NCBI RefSeq assembly: GCF_004801415.1
Contig: NZ_SSNX01000002.1
Coordinates: 124,001-188,000, forward strand
DNA: 64,000 nt
Origin: Deinococcus sp. KSM4-11
Lineage (GTDB): Bacteria > Deinococcota > Deinococci > Deinococcales > Deinococcaceae
Reading direction: 5' to 3'
How positions within the stretch are numbered: position 1 is the stretch's first letter; every line of letters starts with the position of its first letter. The position numbers and the translations under genes are program-made. Positions 21,067-29,380 of this stretch are shown here, in pieces. The notes beneath the pieces were generated by a model that saw only the letters and a program-made list of their open reading frames with translations, was not told where the DNA came from and searched no databases.

Positions 21067-21857
21067 ACCGCGATGGGCGCCTTGATGCGCGGATGTGGGT
21101 GGTAGCCGTCCAGGCTGAAGTCGCCATACCGGAAGGCCAGCAGGTCGGTGATCTCTGGGTTCAGGTGCATGCGCGGCAGGGGCCGGGGCTCCCGCGACAG
21201 CTGTTCGCGCGCCTGCTCGAAATGGTTCGAGTACAGGTGGCAGTCTCCGCCGGTCCAGATGAAATCGCCGGGTTCCAGGCCGCACACCTGCGCGACCATC
21301 ATGGTCAGCAGGGCGTACGAGGCGATGTTGAACGGCACGCCCAGAAACAGGTCGGCCGACCGCTGGTACAGCTGGCAGGACAGCCGTCCATCCGCGACGT
21401 AGAACTGGAACAGCGCGTGGCAGGGGGGCAGCGCCATGTGCTTGATCTCGGCCACGTTCCACGCCGAGACGATCAGCCGGCGTGAATCGGGGGTGGCCCG
21501 GATCTGGTTTACGACCTGCGTGATCTGGTCGATGTGCCGGCCGTCCGGCGTGGGCCAGCTTCTCCACTGCACGCCGTACACGGGGCCGAGTTCACCGTCG
21601 CCATCGGCCCACTCGTCCCAGATGGTCACGCCGTTCTCGCGCAGGTACGCCACGTTGCTGCTGCCCGACAGGAACCACAGCAGCTCGTGGATGATCGATT
21701 TCAGGTGCACTTTCTTGGTCGTGACCAGGGGAAAGCCGGCCCGCAGGTCGAAGCGCAGTTGCGCGCCGAAGATCGAGCGGGTGCCGGTGCCGGTGCGGTC
21801 GGTCTTGGTGGCCCCGTCGTCGAGCACGTGGCGCATCAGGTCGAGGTAAGCCTGCAT
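21063..21857 (-). CDS. thyA: Thymidylate synthase ThyA (264 aa)
   Basis: Makes dTMP from dUMP with methylene-tetrahydrofolate. The start ATG 21857 gives exactly the usual 264 residues ([15 protein letters not shown]), and TACACT lies nine bases upstream as a leaderless-type -10. The catalytic cysteine is in [13 protein letters not shown], and the dUMP-binding arginines are in [14 protein letters not shown] [13 protein letters not shown]. The longer upstream frame has no family similarity. Confidence 0.97.
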   Translation of the reverse strand: MQAYLDLMRHVLDDGATKTDRTGTGTRSIFGAQLRFDLRAGFPLVTTKKVHLKSIIHELLWFLSGSSNVAYLRENGVTIWDEWADGDGELGPVYGVQWRSWPTPDGRHIDQITQVVNQIRATPDSRRLIVSAWNVAEIKHMALPPCHALFQFYVADGRLSCQLYQRSADLFLGVPFNIASYALLTMMVAQVCGLEPGDFIWTGGDCHLYSNHFEQAREQLSREPRPLPRMHLNPEITDLLAFRYGDFSLDGYHPHPRIKAPIAV

Positions 21858-21866
21858 ATGGCGCTC

Positions 21867-21872
21867 AGTGTA
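21867..21872 (-). promoter_or_regulatory. -10 box TACACT for thyA-folA
   Basis: On the minus strand TACACT ends nine bases before ATG 21857. The divergent gene at 21946 has its own -10 at 21935. Confidence 0.5.
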
Positions 21873-21934
21873 CGGGTCTGTTCCGGGGGTCGGGGCTGGC
21901 CCCACTGGACTTCCCGTGGTGCGGCGCCGGCCGG

Positions 21935-21940
21935 TATGGT
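21935..21940 (+). promoter_or_regulatory. -10 box TATGGT, leaderless start at 21946
   Basis: TATGGT ends five bases before ATG 21946; no ribosome site is present. Confidence 0.55.
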
Positions 21941-21945
21941 GGATC

Positions 21946-23190
21946 ATGGCCCTGAACCCACAGCGGACGATCGACGACCTCAAGGCCCTGCGTGACCTGA
22001 CGGGCAACGAGCAGGGAGCGCAGCGCGTGGCCTTCACGGACACCTGGCTCCAGGCCCGCGCGTTCCTGAAAGAGCGGCTGGACACCCTGCCGGTCTCACA
22101 GCACATGGACGCCGCCGGGAATTACTGGGCTACCCTGAAGGGCCAGTCGCCGCGGACACTCATCATCGGCGGGCACCTGGACAGCGTGCCGAACGGCGGC
22201 TGGCTGGACGGCTGTCTGAACGTCCTGGCCGGCCTGGAGGTGATGCGCCGCGTGAACGAGCAGTATGCCGGTTCGCCCCCGGTCACGCTGAAACTGGTGG
22301 ACTGGGCCGACGAGGAAGGCGCGCGGTTCGGCCGGTCGCTGTACGGGTCGAGCGCGGCGGGCGGGAACATCGACCTCGCGGAGATGCGCAAGCTCAGAGA
22401 CCGGGACGGCGTGGGGCTGGAGGACGCGCTCGCCCGCGTGGGCGTGACGCTGGAGAATGCTCCGCAGGCCCGCCAGGAGCTGGCGGGCGCCGCGGCATAC
22501 CTGGAACTTCATATCGAGCAGGGACCGGTGCTGGAGGGCCTGGGCCTGCCGCTGGGCGCGGTTCTGGGAACGGTGGGCGTGGAGCGGCACACCCTCACCT
22601 TCCACGGGCAGGCGGCGCACTCGGGCAGCACGCCCATGAACGTCCGCCGGGACGCGTTCCGGGCGGCGGGGCAGTTCGCGCAAGAGATCTACGCCATCGC
22701 CGAGAAGCATGGGGGCGTGTGCACCATCGGGTCATGCAAGACGCTGCCGGGCATCGTGACCAGCGTCGTCGAGACCTGCGAGCTCACCCTGGATCAGCGG
22801 CACCTGAATGCACAGAGCCTCGCCGCCATGTGGCGGGATGCGCAGGACGCCGCCCGGCGCCTGGCCGACGGGGGCGGCTGCACCGTGACCTTCGGTGACC
22901 TGTGGCACATCGAACCCATTCCCTTCCATCCGGAGCTGATCGACGCGGCCGACGCGAGCGTCCGGGAGGTCTCAGGCACCGGGCACCGCCTGCCGAGCGG
23001 CCCGCTGCACGACGCGGCCGAGGTGGCCCGCAGCGGCGTGCCCACGGTGATGCTGTTCGTGCAGAGCCTGCGCGGCATCAGCCACAACAAGATCGAAGAC
23101 ACGCTCGAAGCGCACTTGATCCAGAGCGTCGAGGCGCTTGACCGCCTGACGGACCGCACCATGGCGTGGATTGCGGCGCAGCCCGGCTGA
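21946..23190 (+). CDS. M20 family amidohydrolase (allantoate amidohydrolase / N-carbamoyl-L-amino acid hydrolase type, 414 aa)
   Basis: Two-domain metallopeptidase-like enzyme. Metal ligands lie in [19 protein letters not shown] (His, Asp), [12 protein letters not shown] (Glu-Glu) and [11 protein letters not shown] (His), with the lid motif [19 protein letters not shown] and C-terminal [14 protein letters not shown]. Members remove carbamoyl or ureido groups and release ammonia and CO2, or ureidoglycolate. Its position beside urea uptake and urease suggests nitrogen scavenging, but no other allantoin gene is visible, so the substrate is open. It ends six bases from the convergent lipoprotein gene. 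Confidence 0.85.
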   Translation: MALNPQRTIDDLKALRDLTGNEQGAQRVAFTDTWLQARAFLKERLDTLPVSQHMDAAGNYWATLKGQSPRTLIIGGHLDSVPNGGWLDGCLNVLAGLEVMRRVNEQYAGSPPVTLKLVDWADEEGARFGRSLYGSSAAGGNIDLAEMRKLRDRDGVGLEDALARVGVTLENAPQARQELAGAAAYLELHIEQGPVLEGLGLPLGAVLGTVGVERHTLTFHGQAAHSGSTPMNVRRDAFRAAGQFAQEIYAIAEKHGGVCTIGSCKTLPGIVTSVVETCELTLDQRHLNAQSLAAMWRDAQDAARRLADGGGCTVTFGDLWHIEPIPFHPELIDAADASVREVSGTGHRLPSGPLHDAAEVARSGVPTVMLFVQSLRGISHNKIEDTLEAHLIQSVEALDRLTDRTMAWIAAQPG

Positions 23191-23196
23191 CACGAC

Positions 23197-24870
23197 TCAG
23201 GGCGCAGGCACCCCGCCGTACCCCACGCCGTAGCGGGAATACGCCGCGACCGGTTCGCTGCCCTGCAGGTCCACCTGCAGGTAGTAGCGGGTATTGTCCA
23301 GCTTGGTCACGATCGTGCGGGTGGCCACGTTGATGATGTGGCCGGTCGAGATCTGGGCGTAGCGGCCGTCCCGCGTGAAGTTGATCCACTTGGGGTAGTT
23401 GGAGGCGTCGGCCGTGTCTTTCACGTCGATGTCGGCCACCTGCACCGGGGCGCGGCTGGGCAGCCCCGAGACGTCGAACACGTGCACGTACTTGTTGTAC
23501 GAATCCAGCACCCACACTTCCTTCTCGTTCGGCGTGAGGGCGACGCCGTGGCTCTGCACCCCCACCGCTGGTTCCTGCCACGGGAAGTTCTGGACGGGCA
23601 CGCTGTACAGGTTGCGGCCGGTCGCCACGTCGCCGACCTCGAAGCCCGAGAAGTGGTTCATGTTCACGAACACCAGGGTCTCGGCGGCGTTGACCGTGAA
23701 GGGCCGCACGCCCGAGTCGGCCGCGCCGTTCGAGTAGAAGGGGCCGATCTTGCTGACGAGCTTGTCGGTCGCCGTGTCGGCCACATTCAGGAAGGTGGTC
23801 GACACGCTGGCCAGGTACACGCGCTTGCCACTCGCCCCGACGATGGTGTTGTGGGCATTCTTGAACACCGGGATGCGGGTCAGTTCGGTGCCGGTAGCGG
23901 CGTCGAGCACGAACCAGAAGGCTCCGCCACGATCCTCGCCGCTGGGCAGGTACAGTTTCTTGCCGTCCGGGGTGATCGCCAGGCTGTCCACCGACGGCGA
24001 ATACTTGCGCGTCCACAGCACCTTGTCGGTCTTGAGATCGAGGGCCAGCAGGTACCCGAAACTCGGCTGCCCGGCGTACCTGGCATCCGCACGGTCTCCG
24101 GTGTACGGCACGTACAGGCGGTCGGTCACCGCGCTGGCCGCGATGCCGCGCAGGCCGTACACGCCAGGCAGCGGGATCGTTCGGACGAGCGCGTAGCCAT
24201 GGTCGATGTCGTAGACCTTCAGGGCCCGGTCCACTCCCACGTACTCGAGGTGCCGCACGGTTGGCGGCGGGGGAGGCGGCACGGTGGCCGAAGTGCACAC
24301 CACTCTGGGGTTGGCCCAGTCGGCGTGGTCGTAGGACGTGCCGTTTCCGGCGTCCGTGACGCTGAGGCGCAGTTCGCGGCGACCGCTGACGTCGAGGTCG
24401 ATCTGGCGCGTGGCGCCGCTGCCGGTCAGGGTGCCGGAATCGAAGGCCTTGACGCCGTCGAGGTACACCTGGAAGACCACGCTGCCCCTGGTTCCGACCT
24501 CATCGTCCACGCCGATATCTGCGAGTAGCCGGGTGCAGGCCACACCGCTGACCGGCAAGGCGAAGCGCAGGTCGCTGCTGGCATGCACCCCAAAGCCCTG
24601 TGGGTACGTGACGCCGTTCAGCGTCAATGTCTCGCCGTCTCCGGCGGCCTGCTCGCCGTTGCTGTGGTTGCGCTCGACCGGCCCCCACCCGTTGGTGGCC
24701 GAAAGGAACGGCTCATATTGCAGGGTATTCGTGCCCGGACCCAGGGTCAGCGGCGTGAGGGTGGAGCCCGCCGCTGGAGCGGGGGTTCCGGGTGCCCTGG
24801 AGCACGCGACCGGCAGGATGAGCAGCGCCAGGCCGGTCAGCAGGTGCGGAAGCGTGGGTCGTGAACGCAT
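23197..24870 (-). CDS. NPCBM-domain lipoprotein with a C-terminal beta-propeller (557 aa)
   Basis: ATG 24870 has GGAGGA four to five bases upstream and opens a lipoprotein signal with lipobox LPVAC (Cys23). Residues about 45-195 form an NPCBM carbohydrate-binding module ([53 protein letters not shown]). A short proline run (near 205) links it to about 350 residues of YncE-like propeller repeats such as [27 protein letters not shown] and [19 protein letters not shown]. No catalytic residues are recognisable. It is probably an outer-surface carbohydrate-binding scaffold. Confidence 0.85.
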   Translation of the reverse strand: MRSRPTLPHLLTGLALLILPVACSRAPGTPAPAAGSTLTPLTLGPGTNTLQYEPFLSATNGWGPVERNHSNGEQAAGDGETLTLNGVTYPQGFGVHASSDLRFALPVSGVACTRLLADIGVDDEVGTRGSVVFQVYLDGVKAFDSGTLTGSGATRQIDLDVSGRRELRLSVTDAGNGTSYDHADWANPRVVCTSATVPPPPPPTVRHLEYVGVDRALKVYDIDHGYALVRTIPLPGVYGLRGIAASAVTDRLYVPYTGDRADARYAGQPSFGYLLALDLKTDKVLWTRKYSPSVDSLAITPDGKKLYLPSGEDRGGAFWFVLDAATGTELTRIPVFKNAHNTIVGASGKRVYLASVSTTFLNVADTATDKLVSKIGPFYSNGAADSGVRPFTVNAAETLVFVNMNHFSGFEVGDVATGRNLYSVPVQNFPWQEPAVGVQSHGVALTPNEKEVWVLDSYNKYVHVFDVSGLPSRAPVQVADIDVKDTADASNYPKWINFTRDGRYAQISTGHIINVATRTIVTKLDNTRYYLQVDLQGSEPVAAYSRYGVGYGGVPAP

Positions 24871-25014
24871 CGTTCCTCCGAAATGGGTGTGGTCGCGTGG
24901 TGACAGTGTGAACTTTCTCAAGTTTGACAGGTCGCGCCGCCCGATGTGGCGCATCTGCGGCCCGCAGACATGGTCTATCCTTGGCCTGTCTGGACGTACC
25001 CATCAGGAGGTTCC

Positions 25015-25071
25015 TTGCCGACGTTGCCCTGCTCCTGCACCGACTGCTCCTCCGGCCTCCGCCCGGCATGA
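25015..25071 (+). CDS. 18-codon leader ORF overlapping the nucleotidyltransferase start
   Basis: TTG 25015 follows AGGAGG (25005-25010) by four bases. The 18-residue product is Cys-rich (CSCTDC) and stops at TGA 25071, overlapping ATG 25068 of the next gene as ATGA. It may serve only to bring ribosomes to that start. The close spacing and the TTG make it uncertain. Confidence 0.35.
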   Translation: MPTLPCSCTDCSSGLRPA

Positions 25072-26210
25072 CCGCCCGGATCAGCACGGGCTTCCCGGAT
25101 CTCGACGGCGTCCTGGCCCAGCTGGTGCAGGGGGCCCGGCTGGTGCTGGGAGCGGACTTCGTCGCCGCGTTCCTGCAAGGGTCGTTCGCGCTGGGGGACG
25201 CCGACGGGGGCAGCGACGTGGATTTCGTGGTGGTGGTGCGCTCGGCCCTCACGGACGCCCAGGAGCGGGCCGTGCTGGCCCTGCACCGCCATCTGTGGAG
25301 CCTGGAGAGTCCCTGGGCCCGGCACCTGGAAGGCTCGTACTTCCCACAGGAGCTGCTGCGCCGCGCGGATCCGGCGGCCACGCCGGTGCCCTACTTCGAC
25401 AACGGCAGCCGCGACCTTCAGCACTCCGCCCATGACAACACCTTGGTCATGCGCTGGACCGCCCGCGAGTTCGGCCTTCTGCTGGACGGTCTGAATCCAC
25501 GAGACCTGATCGATCCGGTGCCGGCAGACGCCCTCCAGAACGAGGTGCGGGACACGCTCCACACCTGGGGAGCGGACCTGCTGTCGACCCCGGCCGCCCT
25601 GGACGACGGGTGGCGGCAGCCGTACGTGGCGCTGAGCATCGCCAGGATGCTCCAGACCCTGGACAGCGGGCAGGTCCATTCGAAACGTGCGGCCATGACC
25701 TGGGCCCAGGATCATGCGCCCAGCTGGGCAGCCCTGCTGGAACGCGCGTGGGCGCAGCATCCCGGCCAGTTCAGCCGGGTGGGACAGCCCGCCCAGCCGG
25801 CCGATCTCGACCTGACCCGTGGATTCATCCAGTTCGCCCTGGACTGGACGCAGGACGGGTCCCCCGCCAGCGTGGCCGCCCAGCAACTGCGGCTCTACAA
25901 CGCCCGGGACCTCGATGCCTTCATGGCGCTGTGGGCGCCGGACGCGCGGCTGTACGCTCACCCGGACACGCTGCTGGCCGACGGCGCGCCGGCCATCCGC
26001 GCGCGGCACGAGAACCGGTTCCGGGAACCGCATCTGCACGCGAAGGTGCTCCACCGGGCCGTGCTGGGAACCGTGGTGGTGGATCACGAACTGGTCACCC
26101 GCACTGTTGCCGGGCAGCCGGGCGTTCTGGAGGTCGTGATGACCTATGAGGTGCGCGGCGGCCTGATCAGGGCGGCGTGGCTGCTGGCCGGGCCACTCCG
26201 CACCCCCTGA
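25068..26210 (+). CDS. AadA-like nucleotidyltransferase fused to an NTF2/SnoaL-like domain (380 aa)
   Basis: Residues 1-110 carry the nucleotidyltransferase signature LQGSFALGDADGGSDVDFVVVV (Gly38, Ser39, Asp50, Asp52), followed by a helical domain like DUF4111/AadA enzymes, which adenylylate small molecules. Residues about 272-380 form an NTF2/SnoaL-type fold (LYNARDLDAFMALWAPDARLYAHPD, IRARHENRF, VVDHELVTRTV, VMTYEVRGGLIRAAWLL). The two parts are in one frame. ATG 25068 is chosen because upstream residues lack similarity and a short SD-led ORF overlaps it. It could modify an antibiotic, but the target is unknown. Confidence 0.8.
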   Translation: MTARISTGFPDLDGVLAQLVQGARLVLGADFVAAFLQGSFALGDADGGSDVDFVVVVRSALTDAQERAVLALHRHLWSLESPWARHLEGSYFPQELLRRADPAATPVPYFDNGSRDLQHSAHDNTLVMRWTAREFGLLLDGLNPRDLIDPVPADALQNEVRDTLHTWGADLLSTPAALDDGWRQPYVALSIARMLQTLDSGQVHSKRAAMTWAQDHAPSWAALLERAWAQHPGQFSRVGQPAQPADLDLTRGFIQFALDWTQDGSPASVAAQQLRLYNARDLDAFMALWAPDARLYAHPDTLLADGAPAIRARHENRFREPHLHAKVLHRAVLGTVVVDHELVTRTVAGQPGVLEVVMTYEVRGGLIRAAWLLAGPLRTP

Positions 26211-26304
26211 GTGCCGCCGCTTTTCGTCTCTGAGACGGCATGCCCCCTTCAGATGAACGCTGGATGAAGTCGGAAACCGGTCACTGTCGGCGGGCCGTGA
26301 CCGG

Positions 26305-26310
26305 TACACT
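26305..26310 (+). promoter_or_regulatory. -10 box TACACT, leaderless start at 26318
   Basis: TACACT ends seven bases before ATG 26318. Confidence 0.55.
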
Positions 26311-26317
26311 CGTCGGT

Positions 26318-29317
26318 ATGGTCCAGCCGGTCGAGGAGGCGATCCTGGCGGCGCGTGCGGCCGTTCTCGACACCATGGGGAGCAGTCCGGATTCACTCGT
26401 CATCGTGGACGCGGCCACACTGGAGATCCTGGCGGTCACGCCAGCCCTGCAAGACCTGTTGCACCTAAGTTCCCCGGCCCTGGTGGGCCGCTCCTTCACC
26501 GACCTCCACCCGCCACAGCAGCGCAGCGCGGCCCGCGACATCCTGACGGCCTTCACGCTCGGCGGAACCATTCCCCATGAGCGGAGTTACGAGCTTGGCA
26601 CCGGAGATGGCACGCTCCTGCCCTGCGATCTGCGCGGCGTGCGGCTGACGCTGCCCGGCGGGCAGGCTGTGGCGTCACTGACTGTGCGGCCCATTCAGGA
26701 ACTCCAGCGGGAGGACTCGTTCGCCCGGCAGGTGCTCGACAACCTCCCTACCGAACTGGCCGTGCTCGGTGCCGACGGACGGTACCTGTACACCAATCCG
26801 GCCGCCATCCGCGATCCCGAGATCCGGGCAGGCATCATCGGCCGGACGGATCGGGAGTACGTGGGCTGGCGCGGGCACCCCCAACGCCTGGCCGATCGGC
26901 GGGAGGAGCACTTCCGTCAGGCGCTCAGCACGCGCGCGACCGTGCACTGGGAGGAACTGTTCCCCACGTCGGCCGGGCACCGCGTACTGCGCCGGGCCTA
27001 CACGCCGGTCTACCGTCCGGACGGCGCGCTGGACGTCATGATCGGGTTCGGGGCCGACATCACCCAGTCCTTGGCCCAGACCCAGCGACTGACCTTGCTG
27101 GAGACGATGGTGGACACCTCGCTGGACGCGCTGATGGTCATCAACGCCAGTCCGGGCGACGCGTACCTGACGCTGGAGTTCGGCAACCCGGCCTTCTACG
27201 CCCTGTTGCAGCGGCACGGCATGACCGTGGACAGCGACACCCCCCTGACCCGCTGGCCCTTCCAGGCCCGGGATGTGGAGGCCATCCTGGAACTGCGCGG
27301 CAAATTGACCCGCCAGGGCAGCAGTCCCCAGGGCGGCGGAACGTACATGCTGTTCCTGCCGGACCTGCGCGAGTGGCTGGAACTCACGGCCAGTCCCATC
27401 CTGGACGCGTCCGGCACCTGCACCCATTGGGCCGTCGACCTGCGGGTCGTGACGGATCGCCACCGCGCGCAGGATCTGCAACTCCGGCTGGCCGAGGCGA
27501 ACCTGCTGGCCCTGCGGGGCCGGCCGCTGGAGGTGAGCCTCGACGTGTTGCTGGGCGGCGTGACGCTGTGGTATCCGGGCTGGAAGACCGCCGTGGTGTA
27601 CGCCGATGCCGGGCGGTTGCGGGTGCAGGGGGAGGTGCTGCCCACCCTGCGCGACACCCTGAAGGACACGGAACCCGAGACGCTGCGGGCCCTGTGGCAC
27701 CGCCGCGACCCCGAGCGCAGTGGGCAGCCCCTGGTGTTCAACGACCTGCAGGCCCGGCTGCGCGGGCAGCTGGACGACGCGCAGATCGAGCGGCTGGGCG
27801 TGCGCAGCACCGTCGAGCTGCCCCTGTACGACCGGGACGGGCTGATCCTCGGCGTCCTGTTCGCGGCCCACGACACCCTGGCCGACGCGCCAGACGGCCT
27901 GACCGAATTGCTGCAACTGCGCGCGGCGGCCCTGGCGCTGCTGCTCGAACGCGACGTGCAGCGCCGGCAGGTGGAACAGCTGGCCTACACCGATCCGCTG
28001 ACCGGACTGATGAACCGCTGGACCTTCAGCACCCACCTCGACACCGAGCTGGAACGGATCCGGCGGAGCGGCGGGCAACTGGCCCTGGGCCTGATCGACC
28101 TCGACCGTTTCAAGCACGTGAACGACGGCCTGGGCCATGTCACCGGTGACGAGTTGCTGCGGCACCTGGCCCGCCGCCTGGAAACGGTCACCGCACGCCA
28201 CCCGGTGCTGGCGCTGGCCCGCATGGGCGGCGACGAGTTCGCCCTGCTGCTGGGCGACCCCTCCCGGCTGCCGGACGTGATCGACCACCTGAAGGCCCTC
28301 TTCGACGAGCCCTTCGACCTCGGCAATGGAATTCCGCTGCTCCTGCAGGCGTCCGTGGGCTGGAGTGTGGCGCCGGACACCGCCCGCGATTCCGAGGCGC
28401 TACACCAGCAGGCCGACGCCGCCATGTACCAGGCCAAACGGCAGCAGCGCTTCTCCCAGGTGTTTGAACCCGTCAAACGTTCCGGCTTCCAGGCACTGAC
28501 CCTGGAAACGGCGATGCGTCAGGCCCTGCCCCGCCGCGAGTTCCGTCTGGTGTACCAGCCGCAGGTGAGTTCGATCACGGGCGAGCTGTACGGCGCCGAA
28601 GCGCTGCTCCGGTGGACGAACCCGACCCTGGGGGTTGTGACGCCGGATCAGTTCATTCCGGTGGCGGAGCTCACCGGCCTGATGGGGCAACTGGGCGAGT
28701 GGGTGCTGGAAACCGCCTGCCGCGAGGTCGCCCGCTGGGCCAGCGATCACCTGACGATCAGCGTGAACGTGTCCAGTACCCAGTTGCAGGACGCGCGGTT
28801 CGCCGGGCACGTGCACCGCGCCCTGCAGCTCAGCGGCCTGGATCCACACCGCCTGGTGCTGGAGGTCACCGAGACGGGCCTGATCGACAACCCCGCGTCC
28901 GCCCGCGCCATGCTCCAGTCCCTGCGGGACGAGGGCGTCCGGATCTCCATCGACGATTTCGGCACCGGGTACTCCACCCTACACAGCCTGCGCACCCTGC
29001 CGGTCGACGAGCTGAAGATCGATCGCGCCTTCATTCAGGACATCGGGGAGGCCTCGCGGGAAGGCTGGGAGAGCCGATCGATCATGCGCGCCACGCTGCA
29101 ACTCGCGCACGCGCTGGACATCACCGTGGTGGCCGAAGGCGTGGAACTCCAGGCGCAGGCGGACGCCCTGCGGGAGGTGGGCTGCGACCTGCACCAGGGC
29201 TGGCTGATCGCGCCCGGCCTGGACGCCGTGGACTTCGAGCGGTTCATCCACGACTGGCCCGCGCGGCTGGCCGCCCTGGCGGGGTCCGGCGTCCACAAGC
29301 ACGCCTCCCAGCCCTGA
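26318..29317 (+). CDS. PAS-PAS-PAS-GAF-GGDEF-EAL cyclic-di-GMP enzyme (999 aa)
   Basis: Soluble multidomain protein: PAS-like regions at about 10-125, 130-255 and 260-385, a GAF-like region at about 390-545, a GGDEF domain at 550-715 (DPLTGLMNRWTF, GGDEF 637-641) and an EAL domain at 730-985. The EAL residues needed for hydrolysis are all present: Glu761 (EALLRW), VNVSSTQL, LEVTETGL, DDFGTG 879-884, Lys900, Glu940 and Gln960-type HQGW. The region where an RxxD inhibition site would lie reads HPVL, so product feedback at the cyclase is doubtful. ATG 26318 is set by the -10 box TACACT. It precedes a second GGDEF protein by 63 bp. Confidence 0.94.
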   Translation: MVQPVEEAILAARAAVLDTMGSSPDSLVIVDAATLEILAVTPALQDLLHLSSPALVGRSFTDLHPPQQRSAARDILTAFTLGGTIPHERSYELGTGDGTLLPCDLRGVRLTLPGGQAVASLTVRPIQELQREDSFARQVLDNLPTELAVLGADGRYLYTNPAAIRDPEIRAGIIGRTDREYVGWRGHPQRLADRREEHFRQALSTRATVHWEELFPTSAGHRVLRRAYTPVYRPDGALDVMIGFGADITQSLAQTQRLTLLETMVDTSLDALMVINASPGDAYLTLEFGNPAFYALLQRHGMTVDSDTPLTRWPFQARDVEAILELRGKLTRQGSSPQGGGTYMLFLPDLREWLELTASPILDASGTCTHWAVDLRVVTDRHRAQDLQLRLAEANLLALRGRPLEVSLDVLLGGVTLWYPGWKTAVVYADAGRLRVQGEVLPTLRDTLKDTEPETLRALWHRRDPERSGQPLVFNDLQARLRGQLDDAQIERLGVRSTVELPLYDRDGLILGVLFAAHDTLADAPDGLTELLQLRAAALALLLERDVQRRQVEQLAYTDPLTGLMNRWTFSTHLDTELERIRRSGGQLALGLIDLDRFKHVNDGLGHVTGDELLRHLARRLETVTARHPVLALARMGGDEFALLLGDPSRLPDVIDHLKALFDEPFDLGNGIPLLLQASVGWSVAPDTARDSEALHQQADAAMYQAKRQQRFSQVFEPVKRSGFQALTLETAMRQALPRREFRLVYQPQVSSITGELYGAEALLRWTNPTLGVVTPDQFIPVAELTGLMGQLGEWVLETACREVARWASDHLTISVNVSSTQLQDARFAGHVHRALQLSGLDPHRLVLEVTETGLIDNPASARAMLQSLRDEGVRISIDDFGTGYSTLHSLRTLPVDELKIDRAFIQDIGEASREGWESRSIMRATLQLAHALDITVVAEGVELQAQADALREVGCDLHQGWLIAPGLDAVDFERFIHDWPARLAALAGSGVHKHASQP

Positions 29318-29366
29318 ACCGGCGCGGCGCGCGGTTCATGGTGCTGCCGGTGGCCGCCCCGGCTGG

Positions 29367-29372
29367 TATTCT
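29367..29372 (+). promoter_or_regulatory. -10 box TATTCT, leaderless start at GTG 29381
   Basis: TATTCT ends eight bases before GTG 29381, so the fusion gene can be transcribed independently of the upstream GGDEF-EAL gene. Confidence 0.5.
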
Positions 29373-29380
29373 CCACGCAC

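Noticed and set aside
26675..28288. 537-codon antisense frame within the GGDEF-EAL gene
   Set aside because: Low-complexity His/Gln/Arg composition and no family motif; the sense strand is fully explained.
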